64,000 nucleotides of DNA from Paraflavitalea devenefica (GTDB lineage Bacteria; Bacteroidota; Bacteroidia; Chitinophagales; Chitinophagaceae), in NCBI RefSeq assembly GCF_011759375.1, contig NZ_JAARML010000007.1, forward strand, positions 248,001 through 312,000. Reading direction: 5' to 3'. Under the pieces are notes generated by a model that was given only the letters and a program-made list of their open reading frames with translations, ran no database searches and was not told the origin of the DNA. How positions within the stretch are numbered: the first letter of the stretch is position 1; each line of letters starts with the position of its first letter. Of this stretch, positions 18,901 to 26,916 are shown one piece after another. The position numbers and the translations under genes were made by a program.

Positions 18901-19540
18901 ACGATTGAGGCGCATAGCCAACAAAGCTGAATTGCAACTGGGCATTTTCTTTTACATTATTCAGCGTGAACCGCCCTTTATCATCCGTCTGTGTGCCCAG
19001 GCTCATTCCTTTTACGGTTACAGATACCCCTTTCAGCACATTGCCATCAGCATCCGTAACACGGCCCTGTATGGTCAGGAGCGGCAACAACGCTTCTGTT
19101 GTTTCCGGTGCGCCTCCCTGCTCTTCTGTTTTGCGCGACAACACGATCGTGTTCCCTTTAATCAGGAAATTAAGCGGCTGATCTTTCAGGATCAGTTGCA
19201 TAAAATCATGCAGGGGCATATTGCTCACCGACACGGATACGGTTTTCGCCTTTTCCAGGTCGCTGCGATTGGCAAACACAACATAATCCGTCTGCTCCTT
19301 AACAACAGCAAACACTTTTTTAAGAGACATGTTTTTCCCCGAAATGGTTACCGACTGGGAATGGCCTGAAGCATACACCTGCAGGAAGGCGGCAGTTAAC
19401 AAAACAGCAGTAAGTTTCATCACACGCAGGATTTTGGTAATGGTCCGGTCCGTTCCGGGTCCACATCCTGACTGAAAGCCGGGACGGCAACAATCAGGAT
19501 AAGCCATAAGACGGCGGCACCAATAAGCAGTTTTTTGCAT
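15923..19540 (-). CDS. SusC/RagA TonB-dependent receptor with N-terminal STN domain
   Basis: About 1,205 residues. After the N-terminal extension and hydrophobic signal (MKLTAVLLTAAF) comes an STN domain (about residues 60-115), the periplasmic module that contacts a FecR anti-sigma factor. A carboxypeptidase-regulatory-like beta domain follows, then a plug with the SusC motif GYGSSKRKDLTGSV and DILKDASATAIYGSRAANG, and the 22-strand barrel ending in an aromatic residue. The STN domain and the sigma/FecR genes just upstream show a FecIRA-type surface-signalling receptor. I chose the second ATG (MQKTAY); an ATG three codons upstream is also possible. Confidence 0.93.
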   Translation of the reverse strand: MQKTAYWCRRLMAYPDCCRPGFQSGCGPGTDRTITKILRVMKLTAVLLTAAFLQVYASGHSQSVTISGKNMSLKKVFAVVKEQTDYVVFANRSDLEKAKTVSVSVSNMPLHDFMQLILKDQPLNFLIKGNTIVLSRKTEEQGGAPETTEALLPLLTIQGRVTDADGNVLKGVSVTVKGMSLGTQTDDKGRFTLNNVKENAQLQFSFVGYAPQSYKVARTTTDITIVLTLQTQNLDELVMIGYGSSKRKDLTGSVASLNVNEVRNIPFVSIDQALAGKAPGVQVIQADGSPGGVAKIRIRGGSSLIGGNDPLYIIDGVQVTIQNRYVQSAADVINPVENLGGDDNYANATIGSSFARGLNTLAGLNINDIETIDILKDASATAIYGSRAANGVVIITTKKGKKNQKPVLEANYYTAVSQAITEKLLSAGQYRAVMVQGAKDLNALRTAQGRPLNAVATAIINDPNAVFGTANTDWIDVVTRTGITQNADLSVRGGGTGSRYYTSLAYQNQTGTLLGTDFSRIAGKMNLDNEITDRIRVITNLDYGFSRNNITNGIYSSALYVPPTFAPYNADGSPAVFNPVSFGSSVHSGVQNPLLLLQGQNRSKTTMLLGSVALEIDVLKSLKFRSTASVNYNNYHQLNYVPSSVTVSSPSGGASSNGGVATQAQTQQTDVFYENTLTWDKQFNESNRLNLLVGTSWQQSKAQTFSASGQGFPDDNFLNGLSSAALALPPKASESQSALLSFYLRANYALKERYLLTVTGRSDASSKFPRTNRVGYFPSFGLAWRASEESFLKRLKWLNELKFRVSAGYTGTQNLGDNLFYTLYTPGSYASTNALIPTQLGNERIKWESTVQKDAGVDFALFNSRLRGAIGYYEKRTSGLLMAYPVATSSGFTSALVNLADISNKGLEIDLRGDIVRGKKIGWTIAANISGNRAKVTNINRDLQNPRQAADRDPFYNSVFSIGNTVLREGEPVGLIYGYKYEGVIKTQKELDDYKAASLYARYGLLTNLALGYPKYGLIDTGTYKGYFARDVIGHAQPQFYGGITNTVSFQQFSLMTLFTFSYGGDLLYLPDVKSLGLGDYYNRNTRVLLDHYSASNTDANRPSLVLTEPNTYGTGPSNLAVHDASYIKLKSISLNYDLPVSLLNKLHMRTAMVYVAGSNLFSITSYPGPDPEVSNDPYSLINGYSDAATYPSMRQFSVGVRIGF

Positions 19541-19658
19541 AAATTGCATTGGTTTTGGTTGTTTAAAAAATGCCTCGACAGCGTTTGATTACCATCAAAA
19601 CTTTACCGGAAGTGGTTCCAACACCTCCGGTTTTTATTTGATAGCCTATTCATAGTAA

Positions 19659-20933
19659 TTAAGGTTGTACAACTAATCGCCGGCCTTCCAGGCGGAAGTG
19701 AACGCCCGTTTTTTCAAGAAATGTCAGCACATCGTTTAATGGCGTGTTTTTCCCTATCTCACCGATAAAATAAGTATCTGGAATTCCTTTTTCGTATACC
19801 ACTTCAATATCGTACCAGCGCGTCAACTGGCGCATCACCTGTTCCAGGCTCGCGTCTTCAAAATTGAACAAACCATTCTTCCACGCCATGACTTTGGCAA
19901 TGTCGGCTGTCTGAACCTCGATTGGCGAAGATTCATTGGATTTTGAGGATATGAATGGCATAGAAGCTTGCTGTCCGGGTTTTAAAAATACAGAAGTCTG
20001 AGGTCTGAAGTCTGAAGTCTGACTTCCGACTTCCGGCTTCTGACTTCCGGTTTCCACTCTCACGCTTCCTTCCAGCAGCGTCGTTGTAATAGCAGGCTCA
20101 TCAGAATAGGCATTGATATTAAAGTGTGTACCTAAAACCTCTACGGTTGCTCCGCCCGGTAAACCAACAATAAAAGGCAGTTTCTTTCTCCCTGTAGGGG
20201 TTAGGGGCGCCACTTCAAAATAAGCCTCTCCCGTAATATCAACCCGGCGTTCACCACCGGTAAACAGCGTCGGATAGCGGAGCGAGCTCGCTGCATTCAA
20301 CCAAACTCTTGTTCCATCAGGAAGTACCATACTAAATTGCCGGCCCTTGGGTGTGCTCATCGTATTGTAAACAATGGCTTCAGAAGATGCAGCCGTTGGC
20401 TGGTAAGTAAGCCGGCCATCCTGCAATACAACCCGGGCGCCGTTTTGAGACGAGACGATCCCATCTGCCAAACTATCTAAAACCACCTTTGTACCATCCG
20501 CCAGGGTTAATACAGCGCCATTTTTCCCCGGCTCCACCTTATTAACAGTTGCCACCGGTGCGTCATGATGGGGCAGTTGGTCCCTGACTGCATTCCACCT
20601 GTAAATGCCAATGCCACCCAATATAATGAGGACAGCCGCAGCATACCTGAGCCAGGTTCTGTTGAACACACGCACCCGGCGTACAGGAACAACAGGCGCT
20701 TCACCGGCGACCATTTTTCCATCATCCACACTCATCACCTTCCTGATCAGGTGGTCATAATTCCTGTGCCGAAAGGCTGGAAGGGTTTCATGTTCAGCCA
20801 GTTCGCCGGCGATAGCCTCTTTCACCGCTTCTTCATGGGTTTCCATATAACCCAACAACAGTTCCTGTTCCTCAGCAGTCAGGGAACTATTGGTGTATTT
20901 ACGTACAAGTTTTTTGATATCGGGATTCTCCAT
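19659..20933 (-). CDS. FecR-family anti-sigma factor
   Basis: A 424-residue inner-membrane anti-sigma factor. The cytoplasmic N terminus carries the ECF-binding helices (MENPDIKKLVRKY). One membrane segment lies near residues 80-100 (LRYAAAVLIILGGIGIYRW). A periplasmic FecR domain (GTRVWLNAASSLRYPTLF motif) and the C-terminal DUF4974-like domain (EQVMRQLTRWYDIEVVYE) follow. The start at MENPD is preferred over nine extra codons. Between the FecR and DUF4974 parts the protein has an inserted low-complexity stretch coded by short tandem repeats. It sits between its sigma factor and the STN-type SusC receptor. Confidence 0.93.
   Translation of the reverse strand: MENPDIKKLVRKYTNSSLTAEEQELLLGYMETHEEAVKEAIAGELAEHETLPAFRHRNYDHLIRKVMSVDDGKMVAGEAPVVPVRRVRVFNRTWLRYAAAVLIILGGIGIYRWNAVRDQLPHHDAPVATVNKVEPGKNGAVLTLADGTKVVLDSLADGIVSSQNGARVVLQDGRLTYQPTAASSEAIVYNTMSTPKGRQFSMVLPDGTRVWLNAASSLRYPTLFTGGERRVDITGEAYFEVAPLTPTGRKKLPFIVGLPGGATVEVLGTHFNINAYSDEPAITTTLLEGSVRVETGSQKPEVGSQTSDFRPQTSVFLKPGQQASMPFISSKSNESSPIEVQTADIAKVMAWKNGLFNFEDASLEQVMRQLTRWYDIEVVYEKGIPDTYFIGEIGKNTPLNDVLTFLEKTGVHFRLEGRRLVVQP
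19993..20050. repeat. Short tandem-repeat tract inside the FecR gene
   Basis: About 58 bases built from variants of a 7-base unit: GTCTGAA/GTCTGAG in the left part and the inverted ACTTCCG/GCTTCTG in the right part. It keeps the frame and codes for a Ser/Gln/Pro-rich linker (GSQKPEVGSQTSDF) between two folded domains. The inverted halves could form a stem. Confidence 0.65.
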
Positions 20934-20987
20934 ACTTACTATGAAAACCGGGGAGGGCAAAAGGACTATTCGTGGGTAAAAAAAAAT

Positions 20988-21584
20988 CTACCAGCGCATA
21001 AACAGTAAGGCCAGCATCCAAAAACCCCGGTCTTCCAGAAAATCCCGGATATTCTTTTGCGCTTCTGCCAGCGTGTTTTTTACCGTACTGAGCGAAATAC
21101 CTAATTGTTCAGCTACCACTGCAGGCTTCATACCTTCTTCCCTGACCAGTCTCCAGATCCGGCGACGTTTTTCAGGGAGCGCAGCAATGGCCTCGGCAAT
21201 ATTCTTCTTCAGTTCGTTATATGCCACATCATCGCCGGCATACCACTCGTTCGACCGGCTTACCTCCAGCATAGCCTTTTGCTCGGTATTCTTTCTTTTG
21301 AGGAAATTGAAGGCTTCATTGGCAGCTACCCGGTGAATCCAGGCAGTGGGATGATGCACATTGATTAATTGATCACGATACACCCACACCCGGATGAACG
21401 TGTTTTGCACCAACTCTTCGGCAACGGTTTCAGAACCGGTAATCCCCGTAAGGTAGGAATGAAGGCGGGGAGCAAACTGATAGAACAGGAAGGAAAAGGC
21501 AGCTTCATCACCCGTGGCAATACGTTGCAGCACTTCTTTCACATTGTATGGTTGCGATCCGGCCAACTTTTTCTTTAGAGTCAT
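20988..21584 (-). CDS. ECF-type RNA polymerase sigma factor (FecI-like)
   Basis: A 198-residue sigma-70 family ECF factor. Region 2 has the ETVAEELVQNTFIRVWVYRD helix. Region 4 contains LPEKRRRIWRLVREEGMKPAVVAEQLGISLSTVKNTL, a complete helix-turn-helix. It is transcribed ahead of the FecR gene (54-base gap) and should be held inactive by it until the STN-bearing SusC receptor binds its ligand, then drive the SusC-SusD-TlpA genes. Confidence 0.94.
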   Translation of the reverse strand: MTLKKKLAGSQPYNVKEVLQRIATGDEAAFSFLFYQFAPRLHSYLTGITGSETVAEELVQNTFIRVWVYRDQLINVHHPTAWIHRVAANEAFNFLKRKNTEQKAMLEVSRSNEWYAGDDVAYNELKKNIAEAIAALPEKRRRIWRLVREEGMKPAVVAEQLGISLSTVKNTLAEAQKNIRDFLEDRGFWMLALLFMRW

Positions 21585-21650
21585 TAATGGTCAACAATTT
21601 AGGATAAAAGTTCGCTGGACAAGCAGTGATGATAATGAGCAGGGAAAAAC

Positions 21651-21658
21651 CAAATTTA
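21651..21658 (-). promoter_or_regulatory. -7 element of the ECF sigma gene
   Basis: On the minus strand the sequence is TAAATTTG, an exact TAnnTTTG match. It would give a leader of about 60 bases. The -33 element is not clear. Confidence 0.4.
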
Positions 21659-21767
21659 TTACATTTGAAACAAATAGCACGGATAAAAGTGTGAAGTGTC
21701 GTCATCCTGACTGACAACATTTGTAGCAAGACTTATGCTGCATGAATAGCATGGAACGGTTGGCTAT

Positions 21768-22157
21768 TTATTTAAGCCTTTCCAATACACCCTTCCTTTT
21801 GACGATATTCTTATAATCCCATTGTATCTTTTCTGATTTCTCCAGCCAGCGTTGCAGGTCTTTGGTATTGACCTGGTCTGCAGCCGTGTAACGGGCTTCT
21901 GCCGCTTTGAAACTACCTTCCTTTTCTAAGCCGGGCTCATCAAACGATTGGCCGCTCCAGAAAAGCAGGCGAACGCTGCCCTTTAACTTACTATAGCCAA
22001 CAACCGGGTTGCCATCCAGGAACCACACCGGGTGCCGGTGCCAGATCTTATTTTCAGCCTTCGGCAAATGGCGGTTTATTTCTTTGGCCAGTAAATTACA
22101 AATGGCCTTATCCTCGTCTGCCTGGGCGTTATTATAGGCCTGCACTTCCTTGTTCAT
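21768..22157 (-). CDS. DUF1801 domain protein
   Basis: A 129-residue cytoplasmic protein of the DUF1801 (YdhG-like, iron-chaperone-like fold) family. It is recognised by HRHPVWFLDGNPVVGYSKLKGSVRLLFWSG and the C-terminal KIQWDYKNIVKRKG segment. Function is unknown. It is a single gene, divergent from the small lipoprotein gene at 22317. Confidence 0.82.
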   Translation of the reverse strand: MNKEVQAYNNAQADEDKAICNLLAKEINRHLPKAENKIWHRHPVWFLDGNPVVGYSKLKGSVRLLFWSGQSFDEPGLEKEGSFKAAEARYTAADQVNTKDLQRWLEKSEKIQWDYKNIVKRKGVLERLK

Positions 22158-22316
22158 AGATTATTTTTTTTGATCTGGTAAATTAAGAAACTTCTTACAA
22201 CACTTAGATTATTATGAAATTGCCCCAAAGGAAAGCTAGTGTGGCTATTGCATAGGGTTGACAGTTCTGTAAAATTTAATGATATTTTTTGTAGATTTAC
22301 TCATATCATTAGCCAT

Positions 22317-22775
22317 ATGAACAGAATAAACCTTATCGCAGCCGTCATCATAAGCTGCCTATTTATTTTCTCCTGTCGCAAGGATAACGCAACACGGGAA
22401 ACCGAAAACCTGGAAGATTCATTAACCTTGTTACAAGGAAAGTGGAAAGTGCTTAAAGACTCCCTCACGAATACCGGCAATTATTACTTTATGGACAACG
22501 GTACGGCTCATTATCCTACGCCCGGTGTATATTGGGGTACAGCCGATGACTATTGGGACTTTTTAGCCAGTGGGGCATTGTCTGTCCATGAGAACCAACA
22601 ACATTACAATTCACAATATGAATTACGCGCCGATAACCAATTGATAGTACAAGGCCTGGAGGTGCATGGCACCGGGAAAGTAGTAACCCTTACCGCTACT
22701 GCAGCCACTTTCGATTGGAGCAATAGCAGCCCCAACGGTGGAAAATATTATAGACGGCTATATTTGAAAAAGTAA
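22317..22775 (+). CDS. Small lipocalin-like lipoprotein
   Basis: A 152-residue protein with a lipoprotein signal (FIFSC lipobox, Cys near residue 20), followed by the LLQGKWKVLKDSL motif typical of lipocalin-like proteins of Bacteroidota. Eight short beta strands are likely. The ATG at 22317 is chosen because it opens the signal peptide. A T-rich -7-like element lies about 25 bases upstream. The ligand is unknown. Confidence 0.75.
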   Translation: MNRINLIAAVIISCLFIFSCRKDNATRETENLEDSLTLLQGKWKVLKDSLTNTGNYYFMDNGTAHYPTPGVYWGTADDYWDFLASGALSVHENQQHYNSQYELRADNQLIVQGLEVHGTGKVVTLTATAATFDWSNSSPNGGKYYRRLYLKK

Positions 22776-22793
22776 CAGGCCCCGATTGCGCTA

Positions 22794-23894
22794 CTATAAG
22801 TTGACGCGTTGTCCGCTGCCGGCACAACGGTAGATGGCTTCCACGACCCGGATATCGCGCAGGCCTTCTTCGCCGGGCACCTGCATGGGTTTCCCCTGTA
22901 TAATCGCCATGGCGTCATCATCCATTTGCTTAGCCTGCTGCCAGGGTACCTGGTAAGGATGATGGATCTCTCCCAACGGACTACTGCCTCTTTGCCCATT
23001 ATAGGCAGAATAAGGGTTCATCTTGATGGCTCCCTTCTCGCAGGTGATATCGAGGAAATTGATATTTTCACCAAAGCTGGTTTTAATATCCGCTATTACA
23101 CCGCCGGGAAACTCCAGCGTAGCCACTGTGGTTTCATCCAGGCCGTTCTTGTATATTTCAGGGCGCGTAGTAGAGGTGGTAGCCGACACGATCGCAACAG
23201 GTTCCATACCTGTTCCAAGCCGCGCTCCCTGGATGGAATAAACCCCCATATCATACAATACGCCGCCGCCCATTTCCTTCTTCTGCTTCCAGTGGTCTGT
23301 ACGGTTATCGCGATAGCCGGCTGCGCAGTTTACCCGTTTTACCTTGCCCAATGATTGTTGCTGCACAATGCGGCGCCATTCCTGCGTATTGGGTTCATGC
23401 TGTAAACGGTAACCAATGGCCAGTGACCGCTTGTTCTTACGGCAGGCATCAATCATTTCCCGGCATTCCTTCTCAGTCATGGCCATAGGCTTTTCGCACC
23501 ACACATGTTTACCTGCATTCGCTGCCCTGATCACATATTCCTTATGCATGGAAGGGGGCAATACAACGTACACTACATCAATATCCGGGTTATTGGCAAT
23601 ACTATCAAACTGCTGGTAGTTGTAAATATTCTTATCAGGAATATTGTACTTCTTCTTCCAGGTTTCGGCCTTGGAAGGAGTGCCTGTTACAATACCCGCC
23701 AGGTAGCAATGTTTGGTTTGCTGTAAGGCTGGCGCCAGCAGGTCGGTACTGTAATAACCCAGGCCAACGAGGGCGATGCCCAGGCGGTCTTTTTTCGGGC
23801 GGGGACTGGCAAATAAGGAACCGGGAGACAAAAGGATAATACTACTTCCGGCGGCAATCTTTTTGAGTGCGTCTCTGCGTGATTGTGAAGACAT
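22794..23894 (-). CDS. Gfo/Idh/MocA family oxidoreductase with twin-arginine signal
   Basis: A 366-residue NAD(P)-dependent sugar or inositol dehydrogenase-like enzyme. The N terminus carries a twin-arginine signal (SQSRRDALKK, then a hydrophobic stretch), so export to the periplasm with its cofactor already bound is likely. The Rossmann fold begins at LGIALVGLGYYS and the family motif EKPMAMTEKE supplies the conserved Lys-Pro. The start at MSSQSRR is preferred over ten extra codons. It stands alone between convergent and divergent neighbours. Related enzymes oxidise or hydrolyse glycosides through 3-keto intermediates; the substrate is unknown. Confidence 0.9.
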   Translation of the reverse strand: MSSQSRRDALKKIAAGSSIILLSPGSLFASPRPKKDRLGIALVGLGYYSTDLLAPALQQTKHCYLAGIVTGTPSKAETWKKKYNIPDKNIYNYQQFDSIANNPDIDVVYVVLPPSMHKEYVIRAANAGKHVWCEKPMAMTEKECREMIDACRKNKRSLAIGYRLQHEPNTQEWRRIVQQQSLGKVKRVNCAAGYRDNRTDHWKQKKEMGGGVLYDMGVYSIQGARLGTGMEPVAIVSATTSTTRPEIYKNGLDETTVATLEFPGGVIADIKTSFGENINFLDITCEKGAIKMNPYSAYNGQRGSSPLGEIHHPYQVPWQQAKQMDDDAMAIIQGKPMQVPGEEGLRDIRVVEAIYRCAGSGQRVNL

Positions 23895-24141
23895 GGCAAA
23901 TGGTTTTAAATGGTGAACAATCAACGGGGAGCGGTCCTGAATAGTAAATTTAACGTATTTTCATGGCCGGGCCAGCAGGGTATGCTGTACAAAAGTCATA
24001 TTATAAATAAGTAATTATCACTAAAAAAACTACCGGAAAGGCCATATATAAGCCCATTATTTGATAAATCTCTATACCAGTCTCTTCCAAAAAGACGTTT
24101 AAAGAAGCCTAATATCCGTAAACCCTAAAAACTGAAACCCG

Positions 24142-24552
24142 GTGAAACATTTCGAGTACATTTACTTCAATCTTTACAATTATTATCACCAACGCAACCA
24201 GGACCTCACTACCCTATCGGCACGCCTGTTAACCATGTATACGGTTGCCCTGTCTACCGGCGGGTGGGTACTGCTGGCCCAGGCTATCTTTCTCCGGCTG
24301 GTACGGCACGCATGGTTTGCTTCCCAGTCTATGGCCATGTCATTTGCCATACTGGTCTATGTATTCACGGCATTGATCTTTTACCGCATTTTCATCACGA
24401 ACAATTACGATGAAAAGATCTACAACAAATACGAAGCGGCCTGGACCAACAATCCAAACAAGGAAAGGGAGCTGTTATTCTCCATTTTTGTGGCCGTCGC
24501 CCCGTATCTGTTATTGTTATCGCTAAAAATAGTGATGCCGGTCAGCCATTAA
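24142..24552 (+). CDS. Small integral membrane protein, unknown
   Basis: A 136-residue protein beginning at a GTG codon (MKHFEYIYFNLYNYYHQRNQD). Three hydrophobic segments lie at about residues 32-52, 63-85 and 112-132. No family is recognised. The N terminus, rich in Tyr and Asn, is protein-like, which favours the GTG over the first internal ATG. Its stop codon is one base from the stop of the convergent small secreted protein. Confidence 0.65.
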   Translation: MKHFEYIYFNLYNYYHQRNQDLTTLSARLLTMYTVALSTGGWVLLAQAIFLRLVRHAWFASQSMAMSFAILVYVFTALIFYRIFITNNYDEKIYNKYEAAWTNNPNKERELLFSIFVAVAPYLLLLSLKIVMPVSH

Positions 24553-24553
24553 A

Positions 24554-24877
24554 CTAATCTTCTATTTTAACCCGTATAGGTGTATTGGAGGCGGAGTAGC
24601 CACTCACCTTTTCAATATTTACGGGGATTACGCTCCTGTCTGAAATGGGGAGTTTCGACTCAAACAGGCTGGAGCCATTGATCTCATCAATATTAACATC
24701 GATCGTTTGTCCCTTAACGAGTTTCACGTTGAGCGAACCGTCGGGATTTACAGGAACTGAAACAAAGCGTTGATTGGTTTCCTTGGCATGTGCTGCAGGA
24801 ATAATGCCGGTAACGGCGCAAGTGATCAAAACAAGGCAAACAGCAATGACGGTCAGTACGGCGTTGAGATACTTCAT
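24554..24877 (-). CDS. Small secreted protein, unknown
   Basis: A 107-residue protein with a clear signal peptide (hydrophobic residues 6-26, cleavage likely after AAHA). The mature ~77 residues are beta-rich and polar, with the repeated pattern PVNPDGSLNVKL and PVNIEKVSGYS. The family is not identified, though short exported proteins of this layout are frequent in Chitinophagaceae. Confidence 0.7.
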   Translation of the reverse strand: MKYLNAVLTVIAVCLVLITCAVTGIIPAAHAKETNQRFVSVPVNPDGSLNVKLVKGQTIDVNIDEINGSSLFESKLPISDRSVIPVNIEKVSGYSASNTPIRVKIED

Positions 24878-24939
24878 AAAAAGGTTTTTAAGTGGTTATC
24901 CTTCAAATATCGTAATTCCAGGAAAAGAGTTATGTTAAA

Positions 24940-24972
24940 ACAGGCCCCTCTGACATAGGGGCCTGTTTTTTT
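24940..24972. terminator. Strong intrinsic terminator
   Basis: A 10-bp stem (24940-24949 with 24957-24966) with a 7-nt loop is followed by seven T residues on the plus strand; the minus strand has a shorter T-run. No plus-strand gene ends just before it, so it may act on minus-strand read-through or on an unannotated transcript. Confidence 0.65.
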
Positions 24973-25013
24973 AACAACGTATATATCTTTCGGTTATCTG
25001 TCGAACACAAATA

Positions 25014-25080
25014 CAAAAAAGCCCCGGCTGTTACACCGGGGCTCCACTAATCAAATACCATTAACCATTAAACCTTATCC
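25014..25080 (-). ncRNA. Candidate small RNA ending in an intrinsic terminator
   Basis: On the minus strand an exact -7 element (TATCTTTG, complement of 25086-25093) lies 190 bases past the end of the previous gene. About 67 bases downstream is an 8-bp GC-rich stem (AGCCCCGG at 25020-25027 with 25036-25043) followed by six T residues. The interval has no ORF and contains TTAATGGTTAATGG, a direct repeat. Promoter-like start, terminator and short length fit a small RNA. No clear -33 element was found. Confidence 0.4.
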
Positions 25081-25085
25081 TGCAC

Positions 25086-25093
25086 CAAAGATA
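25086..25093 (-). promoter_or_regulatory. -7 element of the candidate small RNA
   Basis: TATCTTTG on the minus strand, an exact TAnnTTTG match, with transcription expected to begin near 25080. The spacing to the nearest TTG upstream (11 bases) is too short for a normal -33 element. Confidence 0.4.
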
Positions 25094-25232
25094 CAGTGAA
25101 CATTCAAAAAGACATAGAACCGGCAAATACAGTTCAAGAGAATAAGGGAAATCAACTATTACTTTTAAGGAGAAGTAATGACTACAAATCTTAATCAGGC
25201 AAAGCTGTGTCTTTGGCCTTTGGGAAAAGGAC

Positions 25233-26897
25233 TTACTGGTTATTCAATCGTGTGAATGATATGTTTCGAAGTACTGGGTTGCTGTATGATAAAGCCACTA
25301 CCTTTCCGGCCTTGTTCCGGACAAACCGCACCGTCATCCTTTCTGCCTGAAAGGCATCGGGATCTACCGGACGGAAGGGTAAAGTTTTGTCCGGTGAATG
25401 TTCGAGGCGTATGACCAGGCCCTTTTCCTGGGACTCAATCTGGAAAACCGCCCCGATCTCCTTGCTTTCATACCGGCCTGCAAAAGCCTTCAGGTCACCC
25501 GGGGCAGGCGTATAAGGCCAGGCCCGGCGATACCGGGTGATTTGGCCTTCCATGGACTTTAATTCGAACTGGTCCTGTGACAGGAATTGCAGTTCAAACT
25601 CATCGCCCGACATAAACATCAAAAGGCCAGTTGGATTCCGGAAACGGTCCTTCGCCACGGTGACCAGCGCAGAAGCGCCGGCAATACCCAGCCTGCCATT
25701 ATTCACTATCAGACGCAATGGCTCACCGGTACGCTCGTTGAAAAACAATCCAGCTTTACTATTCAGGTCTGTAGCCGCCGCGCCGGCACTGTCTGTAATC
25801 ATGACCGGCGCTTTTGATTCAGCAGTTTGGGTAGCTGTGGCAGGCACCAGCAGGTCAAAAATACGGCGTACGAACGCTCCCCTGTCCCCGGTCTCGCCTG
25901 CATTACACAGTATGGCGATAGAAAAGCCCTGCTCCGGAATACGTGTCAATATAGATCTGTACCCGGCCGAGCCGCCGGTATGCATGATCACTTTGCCGCC
26001 GCGGCTGGTGTTCAGGTACAGGCCGCGGGCATAACGCACCTGCCTGCCGTTATTCAACCTGGCCGGTTCCTGGAGCTTTCCGGTCACAAACGTGCCGAAA
26101 TGATTGCCCGTTAGCGCCTCGTTCCAGATCAGGAGGTCGCTGGCCGTACTGAACAGGGCGCCACCGCCGCCGCGATCATTGTCGAGCTTTATATCCAGCT
26201 TCCACTCGCCATTCTCTTTATCATAAGCAAGCACACGGTGCTTAACTATCTCCCGCAAATCATGTTGATACACGGTCGCCTTCATCCCAAGCGGCTCGAA
26301 CAGGCGCTTGCGCGCAAAATCCCCAAACGACATGCCGCTTATGCGGGCAACGATCTCTTTCAGCAGCACATAACCGCTGTTTGAATAAGACCATTCTTCG
26401 CCGGGCCTGAAATTGAGGCCGCGCTGGCGCAATACCAATGTCAGGGCATCCACATCTGCGGCTGCCAGCGGCGTGATGCCCGTCCAGTCACGCAGCCCGG
26501 AAGTATGGGTGAGCAGATGATCTATCGTGATTGTCTGTCCATAATCAGGTAACTCCGGAATATATTTATGCACGTCATCTGAAAGCGAAAGACGTTTCTC
26601 TTCCACAAGGAGAAGGATAGCCGCGGCAACAAACTGCTTCGTCAGCGATGCCGCATCGAATACCGAGTTGGGGGTCAGTGGAACCTCGCGTTCCAGGTCG
26701 GCCATGCCGTAAGCACGGTTCAACACTACCTTTCCGTGCTGTGAAACAGCGCATACACACCCGGGTGTAGCCGGCGTGGCCCAACTGAAGAGCTTGTCAA
26801 TCTCGCTCGTTTTATCTTGCGTGTAAGCGGTCGTGCCGGTAAGCAAGGCAATGACCACAGGCGATCCTGCAAGGACCCTGGCAAAGTTTATTTTCAT
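25233..26897 (-). CDS. Serine hydrolase, class C beta-lactamase-like, with C-terminal extension
   Basis: A 554-residue exported enzyme. The signal peptide is followed by a penicillin-binding-protein-like fold, with nucleophile motif SLTK at residues 84-87, YSNSGY near residue 170 and the HTGG triad motif near residue 305. The last ~170 residues form a beta-barrel-like extension similar to those of D-aminopeptidase/esterase-type members. It probably hydrolyses a D-amino-acid peptide or ester rather than acting as a resistance enzyme. It follows the DUF4153 gene by 19 bases and is likely co-transcribed with it. Confidence 0.9.
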   Translation of the reverse strand: MKINFARVLAGSPVVIALLTGTTAYTQDKTSEIDKLFSWATPATPGCVCAVSQHGKVVLNRAYGMADLEREVPLTPNSVFDAASLTKQFVAAAILLLVEEKRLSLSDDVHKYIPELPDYGQTITIDHLLTHTSGLRDWTGITPLAAADVDALTLVLRQRGLNFRPGEEWSYSNSGYVLLKEIVARISGMSFGDFARKRLFEPLGMKATVYQHDLREIVKHRVLAYDKENGEWKLDIKLDNDRGGGGALFSTASDLLIWNEALTGNHFGTFVTGKLQEPARLNNGRQVRYARGLYLNTSRGGKVIMHTGGSAGYRSILTRIPEQGFSIAILCNAGETGDRGAFVRRIFDLLVPATATQTAESKAPVMITDSAGAAATDLNSKAGLFFNERTGEPLRLIVNNGRLGIAGASALVTVAKDRFRNPTGLLMFMSGDEFELQFLSQDQFELKSMEGQITRYRRAWPYTPAPGDLKAFAGRYESKEIGAVFQIESQEKGLVIRLEHSPDKTLPFRPVDPDAFQAERMTVRFVRNKAGKVVALSYSNPVLRNISFTRLNNQ

Positions 26898-26916
26898 GGC
26901 TATACTTTTCTGTTAT

